DNA of 64,000 bases from Sphingobacterium sp. HMA12 (lineage in GTDB: Bacteria > Bacteroidota > Bacteroidia > Sphingobacteriales > Sphingobacteriaceae): positions 1,468,691 through 1,532,690 of the forward strand of contig NZ_BEYR01000001.1 of the NCBI RefSeq assembly GCF_002933815.1. Direction: 5' to 3'. Positions 1-10,660 of the stretch are shown here, one piece after another. Position numbers and translations under genes: made by a program. Each line of letters starts with the position of its first letter. The stretch's first letter is position 1. The notes beneath the pieces are model-generated. The model was given only the letters and a program-made list of their open reading frames with translations, did no database searches and was not told the origin of the DNA.

Positions 1-69
1 ATAGGATGGAGGAGACAATTTGGCAAGCCCAAAATGCCACAAAATAAAGGTAGTTTAACATAATTGTCG

Positions 70-315
70 CTATTCGTATCTACTGTAAGCCCCGTTAAAA
101 GATTGACGCATTAACGCGAACTGGTCTATTACACTTTTCAGAAATTCCTCATCAAGCAATTCAAAAACACCATTTACGCCACCTATAATGTCAACCTCTG
201 CAATTTTATAGGACTGCTCCAGATTTCCTTGTTCAAATTTGATGATGAATTTTTGATTCATTCCAAAGATGGAAATCTTGCAATCAGGATGGGGGAGTTC
301 CGCTATTAATCTCAT
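70..315 (-). CDS. small hypothetical protein, 81 aa
   Basis: Unrecognised small acidic cytoplasmic protein with no signal peptide or membrane segment. It reads like a compact alpha/beta domain: a beta-rich first half (FIIKFEQG, AEVDIIGGVNGVFELL) and a helical tail ending in SRYE. It lies downstream of gdhA on the same strand, but a hairpin with a T-run separates the two, so it probably has its own promoter or depends on read-through. No function is proposed. It could be a spurious reading frame, although its composition looks like real protein. Confidence 0.55.
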   Translation of the reverse strand: MRLIAELPHPDCKISIFGMNQKFIIKFEQGNLEQSYKIAEVDIIGGVNGVFELLDEEFLKSVIDQFALMRQSFNGAYSRYE

Positions 316-350
316 GTAAATCTCTTGTTTTAAAAATTACCATAAAAGTA

Positions 351-385
351 TAAAAAAACGCCCAAATGAAATACATTTGAGCGTT
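351..385 (-). terminator. Rho-independent terminator of gdhA
   Basis: Arms at 357-368 and 374-385 pair over 12 bp with one G.T pair and a 5-nt loop. On the minus strand they are followed by a run of seven T. The hairpin sits about 30 nt after the gdhA stop. Confidence 0.75.
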
Positions 386-416
386 CAGGATTATGATATG
401 ATTAGAAAAAGGCTGA

Positions 417-2200
<1,784 letters not shown>

Positions 2201-2205
<5 letters not shown>

Positions 2206-2234
2206 AGGAATCCGAACAACCTGCCCGGATTCCT
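2201..2234 (-). terminator. terminator of the cys operon
   Basis: Perfect 9-bp inverted repeat, AGGAATCCG at 2206-2214 and CGGATTCCT at 2226-2234. On the minus strand it runs into a T6 stretch about 40 nt after the cysN stop. It marks the 3' end of the sulfate-assimilation operon. Confidence 0.85.
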
Positions 2235-2272
2235 CAATAAATATTTAGGTTGAATATTTACAGATAAAAATA

Positions 2273-3517
2273 CTAATCAACAGCTTGAATCATCAGCGCG
2301 CCGACTGTCAGATTAGTCCGTGGATCAATCACGATCGCTTGCGAATTCGCAGCATTTTCTGCCTGTAAATCGAATACAAGATTTTCAGCAGATTTGATCG
2401 CGATCCGGCCAATATCATTGAGCTTGATCGTTTCGTCAAAGACTTTTTCCTGCGTGTTGATGTCAAATTTATAAAGCACATCAACGATCTTTATTTTTGT
2501 CAATTTACTGTGGCTCTGTAGCAAGTAAATCTGTTCGGTATCCAGGGGCTTATTGTCAAACCAACATACATTTGCCTGTATATTGCGCTCAAATTTTGGT
2601 TGTTTTTCAACATTTGCAATCGTGTCGCCGCGACTAATGTCAACATCGTCAGTTAAATGAAGAATAACTGACTGTCCATTTTCTGCCCGGTCAACCTGCA
2701 GACCGTTAAATTCTATGGCCTTGACAGTGCTGTATGTTTCTGAGGGATAAATGATCACCTGATCGCCTACCGTAAGCCCCTCTCCTAACACTCGACCTGC
2801 ATATCCCCTATAATCATGGAGATCATCCGTTTGTGGCCTTACAACCCATTGTACCGGGAATCTCCAGTTTGCTGCCTGATTTTCGTGAATTTCAACATTT
2901 TCCAGGTAGTCCAATAGCGATTTTCCTGAATACCAGAGCATACGCTCAGATTTATGAACAATATTGTCACCTTTCAATGCGGATACAGGGATAAAATCAA
3001 CATCCTGAAGTCCTAGATTGGCAGCCAATTGTTGGTAATCATTTTTGATTTGTTCAAAAACAGCGGCACTATAATCCACCATATCCATTTTATTGACACA
3101 TACTAATACCTGGTTCATCGCCAGCAATTTAGCAATAAATGAATGCCTTTTAGTTTGTTCAATCACACCCTTCCTTGCGTCTACCAAGATAATAATCAGC
3201 TCAGAATTAGACGCGCCAGTAACCATATTTCGCGTATACTGGATATGGCCTGGAGCATCAGCGATAATGTATTTTCGCTGATCGGTCTGAAAATATTTGT
3301 AAGCAACATCGATGGTTATTCCTTGTTCGCGTTCTGCTTTTAATCCATCCGTTAATATCGCTAAATCTACTGTTCCATCATCATTCTTTCGATTGGCACG
3401 TTGTATCGCCTCCAATTGGTCATCCAAAATAGAATTGGTATCGTAAAGCAATCGACCTATTAGCGTACTTTTACCATCATCTACCGAACCAGCTGTTATA
3501 AATTTCAATATATTCAT
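2273..3517 (-). CDS. cysN: sulfate adenylyltransferase subunit 1 (GTPase), CysN
   Basis: Large GTPase subunit of ATP sulfurylase. GTP hydrolysis drives the CysD-catalysed formation of adenosine 5'-phosphosulfate (APS) from sulfate and ATP. The P-loop GSVDDGKST opens the protein, followed by the switch region EREQGITIDVAYKYF, the G3 motif DAPGH and the G4 motif NKMD; beta-barrel domains follow. At about 414 aa it is a stand-alone CysN with no CysC (APS kinase) fusion, which fits the APS-type reductase in the same operon. The ATG at 3517 is preferred; an in-frame TTG lies five codons upstream. It is the last gene of the operon, directly after cysD. Confidence 0.95.
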   Translation of the reverse strand: MNILKFITAGSVDDGKSTLIGRLLYDTNSILDDQLEAIQRANRKNDDGTVDLAILTDGLKAEREQGITIDVAYKYFQTDQRKYIIADAPGHIQYTRNMVTGASNSELIIILVDARKGVIEQTKRHSFIAKLLAMNQVLVCVNKMDMVDYSAAVFEQIKNDYQQLAANLGLQDVDFIPVSALKGDNIVHKSERMLWYSGKSLLDYLENVEIHENQAANWRFPVQWVVRPQTDDLHDYRGYAGRVLGEGLTVGDQVIIYPSETYSTVKAIEFNGLQVDRAENGQSVILHLTDDVDISRGDTIANVEKQPKFERNIQANVCWFDNKPLDTEQIYLLQSHSKLTKIKIVDVLYKFDINTQEKVFDETIKLNDIGRIAIKSAENLVFDLQAENAANSQAIVIDPRTNLTVGALMIQAVD

Positions 3518-3549
3518 TGTTGTCAATATCAAGTATTAGATTTGAGGAA

Positions 3550-4440
3550 TTAAAAATACCCCTGTTTTTTGCGTTCTTCCATTGCTGCCTCGGATACTTT
3601 GTCATCCATCCGAGCCCCACGTTCACTGACTGTTGATGCCTTGATTTCCGCGATGATATCATCTAAAGCAGTTGCTGTAGAATCTACTGCCGCAGTACAG
3701 GTCATATCACCCACCGTCCTGAAACGAACAGATTTAGTTTCAACAACATCCTCCTCATCCATATTTAAAAATGGCGCGGCCGCCATTAATTGTCCGTTGC
3801 GGGTAATTACCTCCCGTTCATGGCTAAAATAAATGGATGGCAATGCGATTTGTTCGCGTTTGATATAATTCCAGACATCGAGCTCAGTCCAATTTGAAAT
3901 CGGAAATACCCGTACATTCTCACCTTTGTTTATCCTACCGTTGAAAATACTCCACAGCTCAGGTCTTTGTCTTTTTGGATCCCATTGTCCAAACTCATCA
4001 CGCACCGAGAAAATACGTTCTTTTGCACGTGCCTTTTCCTCATCTCTACGTGCCCCGCCGATACATGCATCGAAACCGTGTTTCGAGATCGTCTCGAGTA
4101 AGGTGACAGTCTGAAGTGCATTACGACTTGCGTTTTTGCCTTTTTGCTCAACGACTTTGCCCTGATCTATACTATCTTGTACGTAGCCCACAATCAGTTT
4201 TTCTCCGATCTCTTCAATAAGGCCGTCACGGAAAGCAATAGTTTCCGGAAAATTGTGCCCGGTATCAATATGAACCAGTGGGAACGGGAATTTACCCGGT
4301 CTAAAAGCTTTTTTTGCCAGATGAACCAGTGTTATGGAATCTTTTCCGCCCGAGAATAATAATGCTGGTTTTTCAAACTGTCCGGCGACTTCTCTTAATA
4401 TATATATTGCTTCCGCTTCTAAATGATCTAAATAGTCCAT
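3550..4440 (-). CDS. cysD: sulfate adenylyltransferase subunit 2, CysD
   Basis: Catalytic subunit of ATP sulfurylase, activating sulfate to APS together with CysN. It belongs to the PAPS-reductase-like PP-loop family. The PP-loop motif LLFSGGKDSITLVHLA lies near residues 28-43, then HIDTGHNFPET, the conserved GGARRDEEKARAKER, and a C-terminus ending in KKQGYF that is typical of CysD. The 296-aa length is normal. About 53 bp separate it from cysH upstream, and cysN follows 32 bp later, so the genes should be co-transcribed. Confidence 0.96.
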   Translation of the reverse strand: MDYLDHLEAEAIYILREVAGQFEKPALLFSGGKDSITLVHLAKKAFRPGKFPFPLVHIDTGHNFPETIAFRDGLIEEIGEKLIVGYVQDSIDQGKVVEQKGKNASRNALQTVTLLETISKHGFDACIGGARRDEEKARAKERIFSVRDEFGQWDPKRQRPELWSIFNGRINKGENVRVFPISNWTELDVWNYIKREQIALPSIYFSHEREVITRNGQLMAAAPFLNMDEEDVVETKSVRFRTVGDMTCTAAVDSTATALDDIIAEIKASTVSERGARMDDKVSEAAMEERKKQGYF

Positions 4441-4493
4441 TCTTTGAAATAATAAATTTGATTTAATGAATTCGGGTTTACGCTTTTTTATGA

Positions 4494-5195
4494 TTAAGAT
4501 TTAACAGCATGTAAACCACATTCTTTTTTACTTTGATCTTCCCACCACCATCTTCCGGCCCGAAAATCTTCTCCTTCCTGAATAGCCCTCGTACAAGGTT
4601 GGCAACCAATGCTCGGAAATCCTTTGTCATGTAATACATTATAGGGAATATACTGTTCCTTGCAATACATTTTTACCTGTTCAAAGGTCCAGTCAAACAA
4701 CGGATGGATTTTTATGATATCATTTACTTCGTCATACTCTACAAAATCCATATCATGTCTATTGACCGATTGTTCAGACCGAATGCCGGTAATCCAAATT
4801 TTTTTCCCTTTGATAGCACGCTGCAATGGTTCGATCTTCCTGATCCGACAACATTCTTTACGATTTTCAACAGATTCATAGAAAGAATTAGGTCCCTTTT
4901 TACTGATAAAATCTTCCAGCGACGCTGTATCCGGTGTGTATGTATTGATAATCAACTGATAACGTTCCAATGTACGGCTCCACAAGGAGTACGTTTCTTT
5001 GAACAATCGCCCGGTATCCAACGTAAAAATCTCGATACCGATATTATTCTTACCGATCCATTCGGTGATAATCTGATCTTCTATCCCAAAAGAAGTCGAA
5101 AAAACAACTTCTGCAGGATATAGTGCCGCAATTGTCTGCAGCATCTCCGCTCCCTTTTTATCGCCGATAATTTCTTTAATTTCCTTAACGCTCAT
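4494..5195 (-). CDS. cysH: APS reductase (thioredoxin-dependent), CysH family
   Basis: Reduces APS to sulfite and AMP using thioredoxin. The PP-loop is degenerate (STSFGIED). Two cysteine pairs are present: C115-C116 in ECCRIRKIEPL and C198/C201 in SIGCQPCTRAI. They match the [4Fe-4S] ligands of APS-type reductases and are absent from enterobacterial PAPS reductases. The catalytic cysteine is C226 in KKECGLH. APS as substrate (known for this cysteine pattern) agrees with the absence of an APS kinase in the operon. The 3' end of the upstream siroheme gene overlaps its start by 11 bp, implying translational coupling. Confidence 0.93.
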   Translation of the reverse strand: MSVKEIKEIIGDKKGAEMLQTIAALYPAEVVFSTSFGIEDQIITEWIGKNNIGIEIFTLDTGRLFKETYSLWSRTLERYQLIINTYTPDTASLEDFISKKGPNSFYESVENRKECCRIRKIEPLQRAIKGKKIWITGIRSEQSVNRHDMDFVEYDEVNDIIKIHPLFDWTFEQVKMYCKEQYIPYNVLHDKGFPSIGCQPCTRAIQEGEDFRAGRWWWEDQSKKECGLHAVKS

Positions 5196-5763
5196 GACGT
5201 AATATATTTTTGGTATGTTCGTTCAGCTTCTTTACTTTAAATTCAAAGTCCCCTTTCAACTGTTCACGATATTCGCTCATCAGCGAAAGCGTTTCGTCAA
5301 TTTCGGCCGGTAAAAGATCGTTGAGCAATTCCTTCACCCTTTTTGCAATCGTTGGCGATTTGCCATTTGTGGAAATCGCAACTTTTAGGTTGCCCTTAGT
5401 AACAATAGATCCCAGATAAAAGTCGCATAGATCTGGCTTATCCGCTGCATTGAAAAGGATATTGTGAAGTGATGTTAACTCTCGAAGTTCATCATTCAGT
5501 TCCATATTATTCGTTGCCGCAATTACAAGTTGCTTGTTTTCGACGTCATTTGTCTCAAAAGGACGTATATGAAATCGGACATGCGGATAATTGACGAGCA
5601 ATCGTTCAAATTCTGGAACAATTTCCCTTGCGACAACAGTTAGTTTCAGTCTCTCATCATTTGTTATCAGTGCCTGGAATTTTTCCAATGCAACTTTTCC
5701 ACCTCCGACCAGTAAGGTCTGGATCTGATCAAGTTTAACGAATATGGGAAATAACTGATTCAT
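5185..5763 (-). CDS. precorrin-2 dehydrogenase / sirohydrochlorin ferrochelatase (Met8p/CysG-N type)
   Basis: Carries out the last steps of siroheme synthesis: NAD-dependent oxidation of precorrin-2 and probably iron insertion. The N-terminal Rossmann motif is VGGGKVALEKFQALI, and the later segment LVIAATNNMELNDEL is characteristic, as is the mid-protein FNAADKPDLCDFYLGSIVTKGNLKVAISTNGKSP, typical of the CysG N-terminal domain. The 192-aa length fits a stand-alone Met8p-like enzyme, with the methyltransferase encoded separately just upstream (6 bp gap). It supplies cofactor for the sulfite reductase of the same operon. Confidence 0.92.
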   Translation of the reverse strand: MNQLFPIFVKLDQIQTLLVGGGKVALEKFQALITNDERLKLTVVAREIVPEFERLLVNYPHVRFHIRPFETNDVENKQLVIAATNNMELNDELRELTSLHNILFNAADKPDLCDFYLGSIVTKGNLKVAISTNGKSPTIAKRVKELLNDLLPAEIDETLSLMSEYREQLKGDFEFKVKKLNEHTKNILRHER

Positions 5764-5769
5764 ACTTAC

Positions 5770-6528
5770 TTATAATGCAAGCGCTTTCTCTTTAATCTGT
5801 TGAAACGATCTGTGTTTCGCCACCACTTCACCAATGATGATAATAGCCGGTACCCCGACTCGCTTTTCAGTAGATTCATCCAGTATATTATCTATTGCGC
5901 CTAATACAACCTTCTCATTAGGCAATGAACCATTTTGGATCAAAGCGATAGGTAAATGATGAAGATTTTTATCCCGGTAGATGGCTACAATTTCAGCTAA
6001 TTTTCCATACCCCATCAGCACGACCACAGTCGCATTGGATTCCGCAGCCAGGTATAGATCGCTAGATAAACTGCCATCAGATTTTGACCCTGTTATCACC
6101 CAAAAGCTTTCGCTAATCCCCCTATAAGTCAAAGGAATCTGCTGTAAGCCTGTCAGACCGATAGCGGAGGAAATACCCGGTACAACGGCTGTTTCAATAC
6201 CATATTGTGCCACATGATCGATCTCCTCACCTCCACGTCCAAAGACAAAGGGATCTCCACCTTTCAAACGCACCACATGCCCATAATTTAAAGCATAATC
6301 AACCAGTAAGCGATTGATTTCATCTTGTGATGTAGAAAGCTGTTCAGCACGTTTTCCGACATAAATTTTTATACAATCTGCTTTCGCATAATCCAATAGT
6401 TCCTCATTGACAAGCGCGTCATACAAAATAACATCCGCTTGCTTGATTGCTTTGATCCCTTTGAGGCTAATCAAGTCTGGGTCTCCCGGCCCAGCGCCTA
6501 CTAAAGTTACTTTTGCTTCTATCGACAT
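5770..6528 (-). CDS. cobA: uroporphyrinogen-III C-methyltransferase
   Basis: Transfers two methyl groups from S-adenosylmethionine to uroporphyrinogen III to form precorrin-2, the first committed step towards siroheme. SUMT signatures are present: VGAGPGDPDLISLKGI near residue 10, the YDALVN segment, VRLKGGDPFVFGRGGEE near 85-102, and VVPGISSAIG. At 252 aa it is a single-domain SUMT. It lies 11 bp after the sulfite reductase gene and 6 bp before the dehydrogenase/chelatase gene, so the operon encodes both the reductase and its prosthetic group. Confidence 0.95.
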   Translation of the reverse strand: MSIEAKVTLVGAGPGDPDLISLKGIKAIKQADVILYDALVNEELLDYAKADCIKIYVGKRAEQLSTSQDEINRLLVDYALNYGHVVRLKGGDPFVFGRGGEEIDHVAQYGIETAVVPGISSAIGLTGLQQIPLTYRGISESFWVITGSKSDGSLSSDLYLAAESNATVVVLMGYGKLAEIVAIYRDKNLHHLPIALIQNGSLPNEKVVLGAIDNILDESTEKRVGVPAIIIIGEVVAKHRSFQQIKEKALAL

Positions 6529-6539
6529 TCCGTTCCCTC

Positions 6540-8645
6540 CTAAGCCAATACAGGCGTTAAATTTTTACGTTGATAAACCTCATTGATAAACTTTTTCGCC
6601 GCTTGTAGATAGCCTGTTGCAAAGCCCTCGGTGGGTTCATTTTTACTGATTTGTAAGACAAGCTCCGGAAATGACGGATCAAAGTTATATTCTCCAGACT
6701 CTACAAAATGTGTCTGAAATTCGTTGATCACTGTATTTTGTGTGCTTGCGCTGATACCTTTATCTAATAGCAAGGCTTTCGCCGCCTGAACAAAGGCATT
6801 GTATGCATGATAGATAGCGTCTGCGAATTTTGCCTCCTCGAATGTCTCGTTTGCCCATTGTAGTTTTTCCTCCGCCTCATAAATTAATGTTGCCACTAAA
6901 TCAATTACCACCCCGGCACACTCACCCACACCTATGGCTGTCTGGAAAGTGCCTTCATGTCCCCAGTCCACAAACTCATCTTCCGCAAGCGTCGTCAGAT
7001 CCGACAGTGGTTTTAATAGATTGTAAAAATAATTTTTACCCTGTCTGTCATAATACGCATGGAAATTCTCGGTCTCTTCAGCATTCTTTTTATAATCGTT
7101 CAATACGAATTCAACCACATGCAGTACCCTTTTGGTCGGTACTTTGATAATCCGTTCGGCCACCCGGCCTTCACCATCGCCGATCGTACCACCACCAAGC
7201 ATAACCTGAGCAGCAGGAACTACCTTGCCCTCTGCTTTAACCGAGCTGCCATGGAAGCCAATATGCGCCAGTCCATGTTGACCACAGGAATTCATACAAC
7301 CGGATATCTTAATTTTCAAATCTCTGTTGAAAATAAAATCTTGATGGAATTCGGCGATATACGATTCAATAACCCGTGCCATTTCGGTACTATTTGAGAT
7401 GCCAAGATTACAAGTATCCGTTCCGGGACATGTTGTCACATCTGCAGTACTGTCAAAACCTACCTGTGCAAGATCAAGTGATTTGAGCAATTGGTAAATA
7501 TGAGGTAACGAGTTCTCAGTTGCATACTTCAATAGTAAACTTTGGTTTTGTGTTATCCGGATATCATCCGCAACGAGATTTTTTAATCCAGCGACTAAGG
7601 ATCGCGCTTTATCCGTGCCGATATCTCCAGTAGAAACACGTACATAGACACCATAATAGCCTGCTTGCTTTTGTTCAAATGTATTCGTATTCTTCCATAC
7701 CTGATAGTTTAAGTCGCTATCCAGATCAAGTACAGTAATTTTGCTGTCATCAGGTGGTAGCGGTTGTTCAATTTTGGTTCGATCAATAGCGAAAGTCTTA
7801 ACTTTTGTAGCGATTTTTTCCGCTTCGATCAGATTTAGTACCACTTCCAAGCCTAGTTTTTGAATGAGGTATTTAAAACGGGCTTTATTTCGGTTGTTAC
7901 GTTCGCCATATCGGTCGAATACTCTTAAGGTAGCCTCTATATAAGGAATAAGCTCATCTTCCGGAAGAAATTCATTTGTTAGCGATGCCAAAAATGGTTG
8001 CGACCCCAGTCCGCCGCCTAGCAGCACTTTGAAACCACGCACTTCCACACCATCCACATATTTCAATTTTGGAATAAAACCCAAATCATGAATATACGAA
8101 AAAGCGGTATCCTCTTCACTTGCTGAAAAAGACATCTTGAATTTTCTACCCATCTCTGCGCAAACCGGATTACGTAGAAAATATTCAAATGTTGCCTGTG
8201 CATATGACGAGACATCAAAGGGTTCTTTCGGATCAATACCTGAAGTTGGTGAAGCCGTTACATTACGAACGGTATTACCACAGGCTTCCCTTAAGGTAAT
8301 ATCATCCTCTGCCAATTTTGACCAGAGTTCTGGAGTTCGATCCAGACTAACGTAATGGATCTGAATATCCTGACGTGTGGTTAAGTGCAAGTTGCGACTT
8401 GCATACTCATCAGATATTGCTGCTATTTTGATTAACTGTTTAAAAGTAACTTTTCCAAATGGAAGTTTGATACGAACCATTTGAACTCCTGGTTGTCTCT
8501 GTCCATATACTCCCCTGGCCAGACGCAATGATCTAAATTTTTCATCAGCGATCTTACCTTCGTGAAATAATCGAATCTTTTTTTCAAGTTCAATAATCTC
8601 CTTTTCCACGACTGGATTTTCTAATTCTGTACGGAAGCTTTGCAT
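6540..8645 (-). CDS. siroheme sulfite (or nitrite) reductase with C-terminal HEPN-like domain
   Basis: Six-electron reductase taking sulfite to sulfide. Residues about 1-510 form the two ferredoxin-like and two siroheme/[4Fe-4S] domains. Cluster ligands are C406 and C412 (TCPGTDTCNLGIS) and C450 and C454 (ISGCMNSCGQHGLAH). TTRQDIQIHYV near 89-99 belongs to the substrate-side half. Residues about 585-695 form an extra helical domain (FADAIYHAYNAFVQAAKALL) that resembles HEPN domains. It is the first gene of the cys operon, so sulfite is the likely substrate. No flavoprotein partner (CysJ) is nearby, so the electron donor may be ferredoxin. Family membership alone would also allow nitrite. Confidence 0.9.
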   Translation of the reverse strand: MQSFRTELENPVVEKEIIELEKKIRLFHEGKIADEKFRSLRLARGVYGQRQPGVQMVRIKLPFGKVTFKQLIKIAAISDEYASRNLHLTTRQDIQIHYVSLDRTPELWSKLAEDDITLREACGNTVRNVTASPTSGIDPKEPFDVSSYAQATFEYFLRNPVCAEMGRKFKMSFSASEEDTAFSYIHDLGFIPKLKYVDGVEVRGFKVLLGGGLGSQPFLASLTNEFLPEDELIPYIEATLRVFDRYGERNNRNKARFKYLIQKLGLEVVLNLIEAEKIATKVKTFAIDRTKIEQPLPPDDSKITVLDLDSDLNYQVWKNTNTFEQKQAGYYGVYVRVSTGDIGTDKARSLVAGLKNLVADDIRITQNQSLLLKYATENSLPHIYQLLKSLDLAQVGFDSTADVTTCPGTDTCNLGISNSTEMARVIESYIAEFHQDFIFNRDLKIKISGCMNSCGQHGLAHIGFHGSSVKAEGKVVPAAQVMLGGGTIGDGEGRVAERIIKVPTKRVLHVVEFVLNDYKKNAEETENFHAYYDRQGKNYFYNLLKPLSDLTTLAEDEFVDWGHEGTFQTAIGVGECAGVVIDLVATLIYEAEEKLQWANETFEEAKFADAIYHAYNAFVQAAKALLLDKGISASTQNTVINEFQTHFVESGEYNFDPSFPELVLQISKNEPTEGFATGYLQAAKKFINEVYQRKNLTPVLA

Positions 8646-8688
8646 AAAACAAATAAAATCTATTGATTTAGTATTCTTTTCTCGATGT

Positions 8689-8696
8689 CAAATGTA
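8689..8696 (-). promoter_or_regulatory. -7 element of the cys operon promoter (candidate)
   Basis: The minus strand reads TACATTTG, an exact match to the Bacteroidota -7 consensus TAnnTTTG, 43 bp upstream of the sulfite reductase start. No TTG at the usual -33 distance is evident, so activator dependence is possible. Confidence 0.45.
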
Positions 8697-8738
8697 AAAA
8701 TATTTTTTTAATATTCTATAATATCTACCAAATTAATA

Positions 8739-8746
8739 TATATTTG
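8739..8746 (+). promoter_or_regulatory. -7 element of the Pst-like importer promoter (candidate)
   Basis: TATATTTG matches the TAnnTTTG consensus and lies 35 bp before the first gene of the rightward transporter operon. It is about 43 bp from the divergent cys-operon element, so one regulator bound between them could control both directions. Confidence 0.4.
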
Positions 8747-8781
8747 CCGTATAAAATTTAATATACTAAACCTGTAGACTA

Positions 8782-9762
8782 ATGGGTGTAACGACAAAGA
8801 GATATTTTATAGTTCTGATTTTTAGCTTTATAACCATATTTAAGATCACGTCATGCGCACCAAAAGTAAAGAATGGATATAGTAAAGAGCGAGGATTTGA
8901 AGGCAATATTTCACTATCTGGAGCTTTTGCCCTCTACCCTTTGGCCGTAATCTGGAGTGAAGACTTCAAAAAAATTCACCCTCATGTCCGTTTTAATATC
9001 TCTGCAGGCGGTGCAGGAAAGGGGATTGCCGATGTATTAACAGGTATGGTAGACATTGGTTTAGTATCACGGGATCTGCATCCACAAGAAGTCAAAAAAG
9101 GCGCAGTCCCTATTATTGTTGCCAAAGATGCTGTAATATGCACATTGAATCCTGGCAATCCGAATTATAAAGCATTACTGCAACGGGGCTTAACACAGGA
9201 GGAACTTGCTGATATTTTTGTCAGTCGAAAATTTAGGACATGGAATCAAATTGATCCGCAATTTACAGCAGATCCGATTAATGTTTATGTGCGTTCGGAT
9301 GCCGCCGGAGCAGCAGAGACCTGGGCCAAATTCTTTGGGCGTAAACAGGAAGACCTGCAAGGTGTTGGAATCTTTGGAGATCCCGGTATTGCGCAAGCTA
9401 TTAAAGATGATAAGTTTGGCATTGGCTTCAACAACATTAATTATGTATATAACTTAAAGACAAACAAAGTCTTTGACCATATCGATGTACTGCCATTGGA
9501 TTTAAATAGAAATGGACAGATTGAAGCCGACGAGCAATTCTATGGATCGCTGTCAGACTTGACCGGAGCTGTTGCAGCAGGCAAATATCCCGCGCCCCCC
9601 TCCCGTGATCTGACATTTGTCACACGCAATAAAACAGAGTCCCTGCTCTTGAAGGAATTTATCTCTTTTGTGCTGCAGAAACAGGCGCAGTCACAATTAC
9701 TTGAAAATGGCTATGTACCATTGAGTGAAACACTGATCAATGACGAACTAAATAAGTTATAG
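8782..9762 (+). CDS. PstS-like oxyanion-binding lipoprotein
   Basis: Periplasmic or membrane-anchored solute-binding protein of a Pst-type ABC importer. A lipoprotein signal peptide ends at about SCAP (residues 24-27). The fold markers SGAFALYPLAVIW, SAGGAGKGIADVL, VDIGLVSRDL and YVRSDAAGAAETW correspond to the anion-binding loops of PstS. They differ from the usual phosphate signatures, notably RSDAAGAAE where PstS has a DGSGT-like loop. It starts the operon with three transporter genes and is divergent from the sulfate-assimilation operon, so sulfate or a related oxyanion is plausible. Automatic annotation would call it phosphate-binding; the substrate is unproven. Confidence 0.85.
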   Translation: MGVTTKRYFIVLIFSFITIFKITSCAPKVKNGYSKERGFEGNISLSGAFALYPLAVIWSEDFKKIHPHVRFNISAGGAGKGIADVLTGMVDIGLVSRDLHPQEVKKGAVPIIVAKDAVICTLNPGNPNYKALLQRGLTQEELADIFVSRKFRTWNQIDPQFTADPINVYVRSDAAGAAETWAKFFGRKQEDLQGVGIFGDPGIAQAIKDDKFGIGFNNINYVYNLKTNKVFDHIDVLPLDLNRNGQIEADEQFYGSLSDLTGAVAAGKYPAPPSRDLTFVTRNKTESLLLKEFISFVLQKQAQSQLLENGYVPLSETLINDELNKL

Positions 9763-9763
9763 C

Positions 9764-10660
9764 ATGCTAAATACACGTCTAGTTAAAGATACCTTAGTAA
9801 AACGGTCCACATTTTTGTTACTACTGATTTCGCTATCAGTTGTCGTTATTATTGCGGTCGGTTTAACTGTAAAATCCATCCCACTATTTGAATACAGCAA
9901 CGTATTTCAGCTATTGACAGATAAAGTATGGGCACCTATGAAGGGCTCATTCGGATTTCTGCCTTTTATCGCCGGTACACTCGCTGTCACATTGATATCG
10001 CTTGCCATCGCAATACCACTGTGTGTATTGACGGCAGTTTATCTGACCGAATACGCTTCGGATGCGCTAAAAAACATGATGCTTCCGCTTGTCAATATTT
10101 TGGCAGCCATACCGCCGGTGTTATATGGTGTTTGGGGTGTATTATTTATCGTCCCTTTGATCCAGCTTTATATTGCTCCGATTTTTGGTGTGGTGACATC
10201 TGGTTATTCAGTATTAGCCGGTGGCATCGTATTGGCGGTCATGATTTTTCCGATCATGATTTCCATTATGGTGGAGGTGCTTCAAACGATTCCCTATGAA
10301 TTAAAAGCCGCCTCTTTGTCTTTGGGAGCAACAAAATGGGATACCATAAAACATGTTATTCTCAAAAAGGCAAAACCTGGTATCATCGCCGCCATAGTCT
10401 TATCGACCTCCCGGGCATTTGGAGAAACGATTGCAGTATTAATGGTTTGCGGGAATGTCCCCAAGGTACCCACATCGATATTTGATGCCGGTTACCCCAT
10501 CCCCGCTTTAATCGCCAACAATTTTGGTGAGATGATGTCCATTCCCCTTTATGAGTCTGCTTTGATGTTTTCAGCACTATTGCTATTTGTCATCATATTT
10601 ATTTTCAATTTAATATCACGTCTGATATTGAGACGACTTGAAGGAGGTTTAGATGGATAA
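9764..10660 (+). CDS. pstC: PstC-type ABC transporter permease
   Basis: Inner-membrane permease with six predicted hydrophobic segments and a binding-protein-dependent transport fold. The EAA-like loop that contacts the ATPase is EVLQTIPYELKAASLSLGATKWDTIKHVIL. PPVLYGVWG and RAFGETIAVLMVCG are characteristic of PstC. The 298-aa length is typical. Only one base separates it from the binding-protein gene, and its end overlaps the next permease gene by 8 bp. The symbol describes the family; in this context the transported anion may not be phosphate. Confidence 0.88.
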   Translation: MLNTRLVKDTLVKRSTFLLLLISLSVVVIIAVGLTVKSIPLFEYSNVFQLLTDKVWAPMKGSFGFLPFIAGTLAVTLISLAIAIPLCVLTAVYLTEYASDALKNMMLPLVNILAAIPPVLYGVWGVLFIVPLIQLYIAPIFGVVTSGYSVLAGGIVLAVMIFPIMISIMVEVLQTIPYELKAASLSLGATKWDTIKHVILKKAKPGIIAAIVLSTSRAFGETIAVLMVCGNVPKVPTSIFDAGYPIPALIANNFGEMMSIPLYESALMFSALLLFVIIFIFNLISRLILRRLEGGLDG

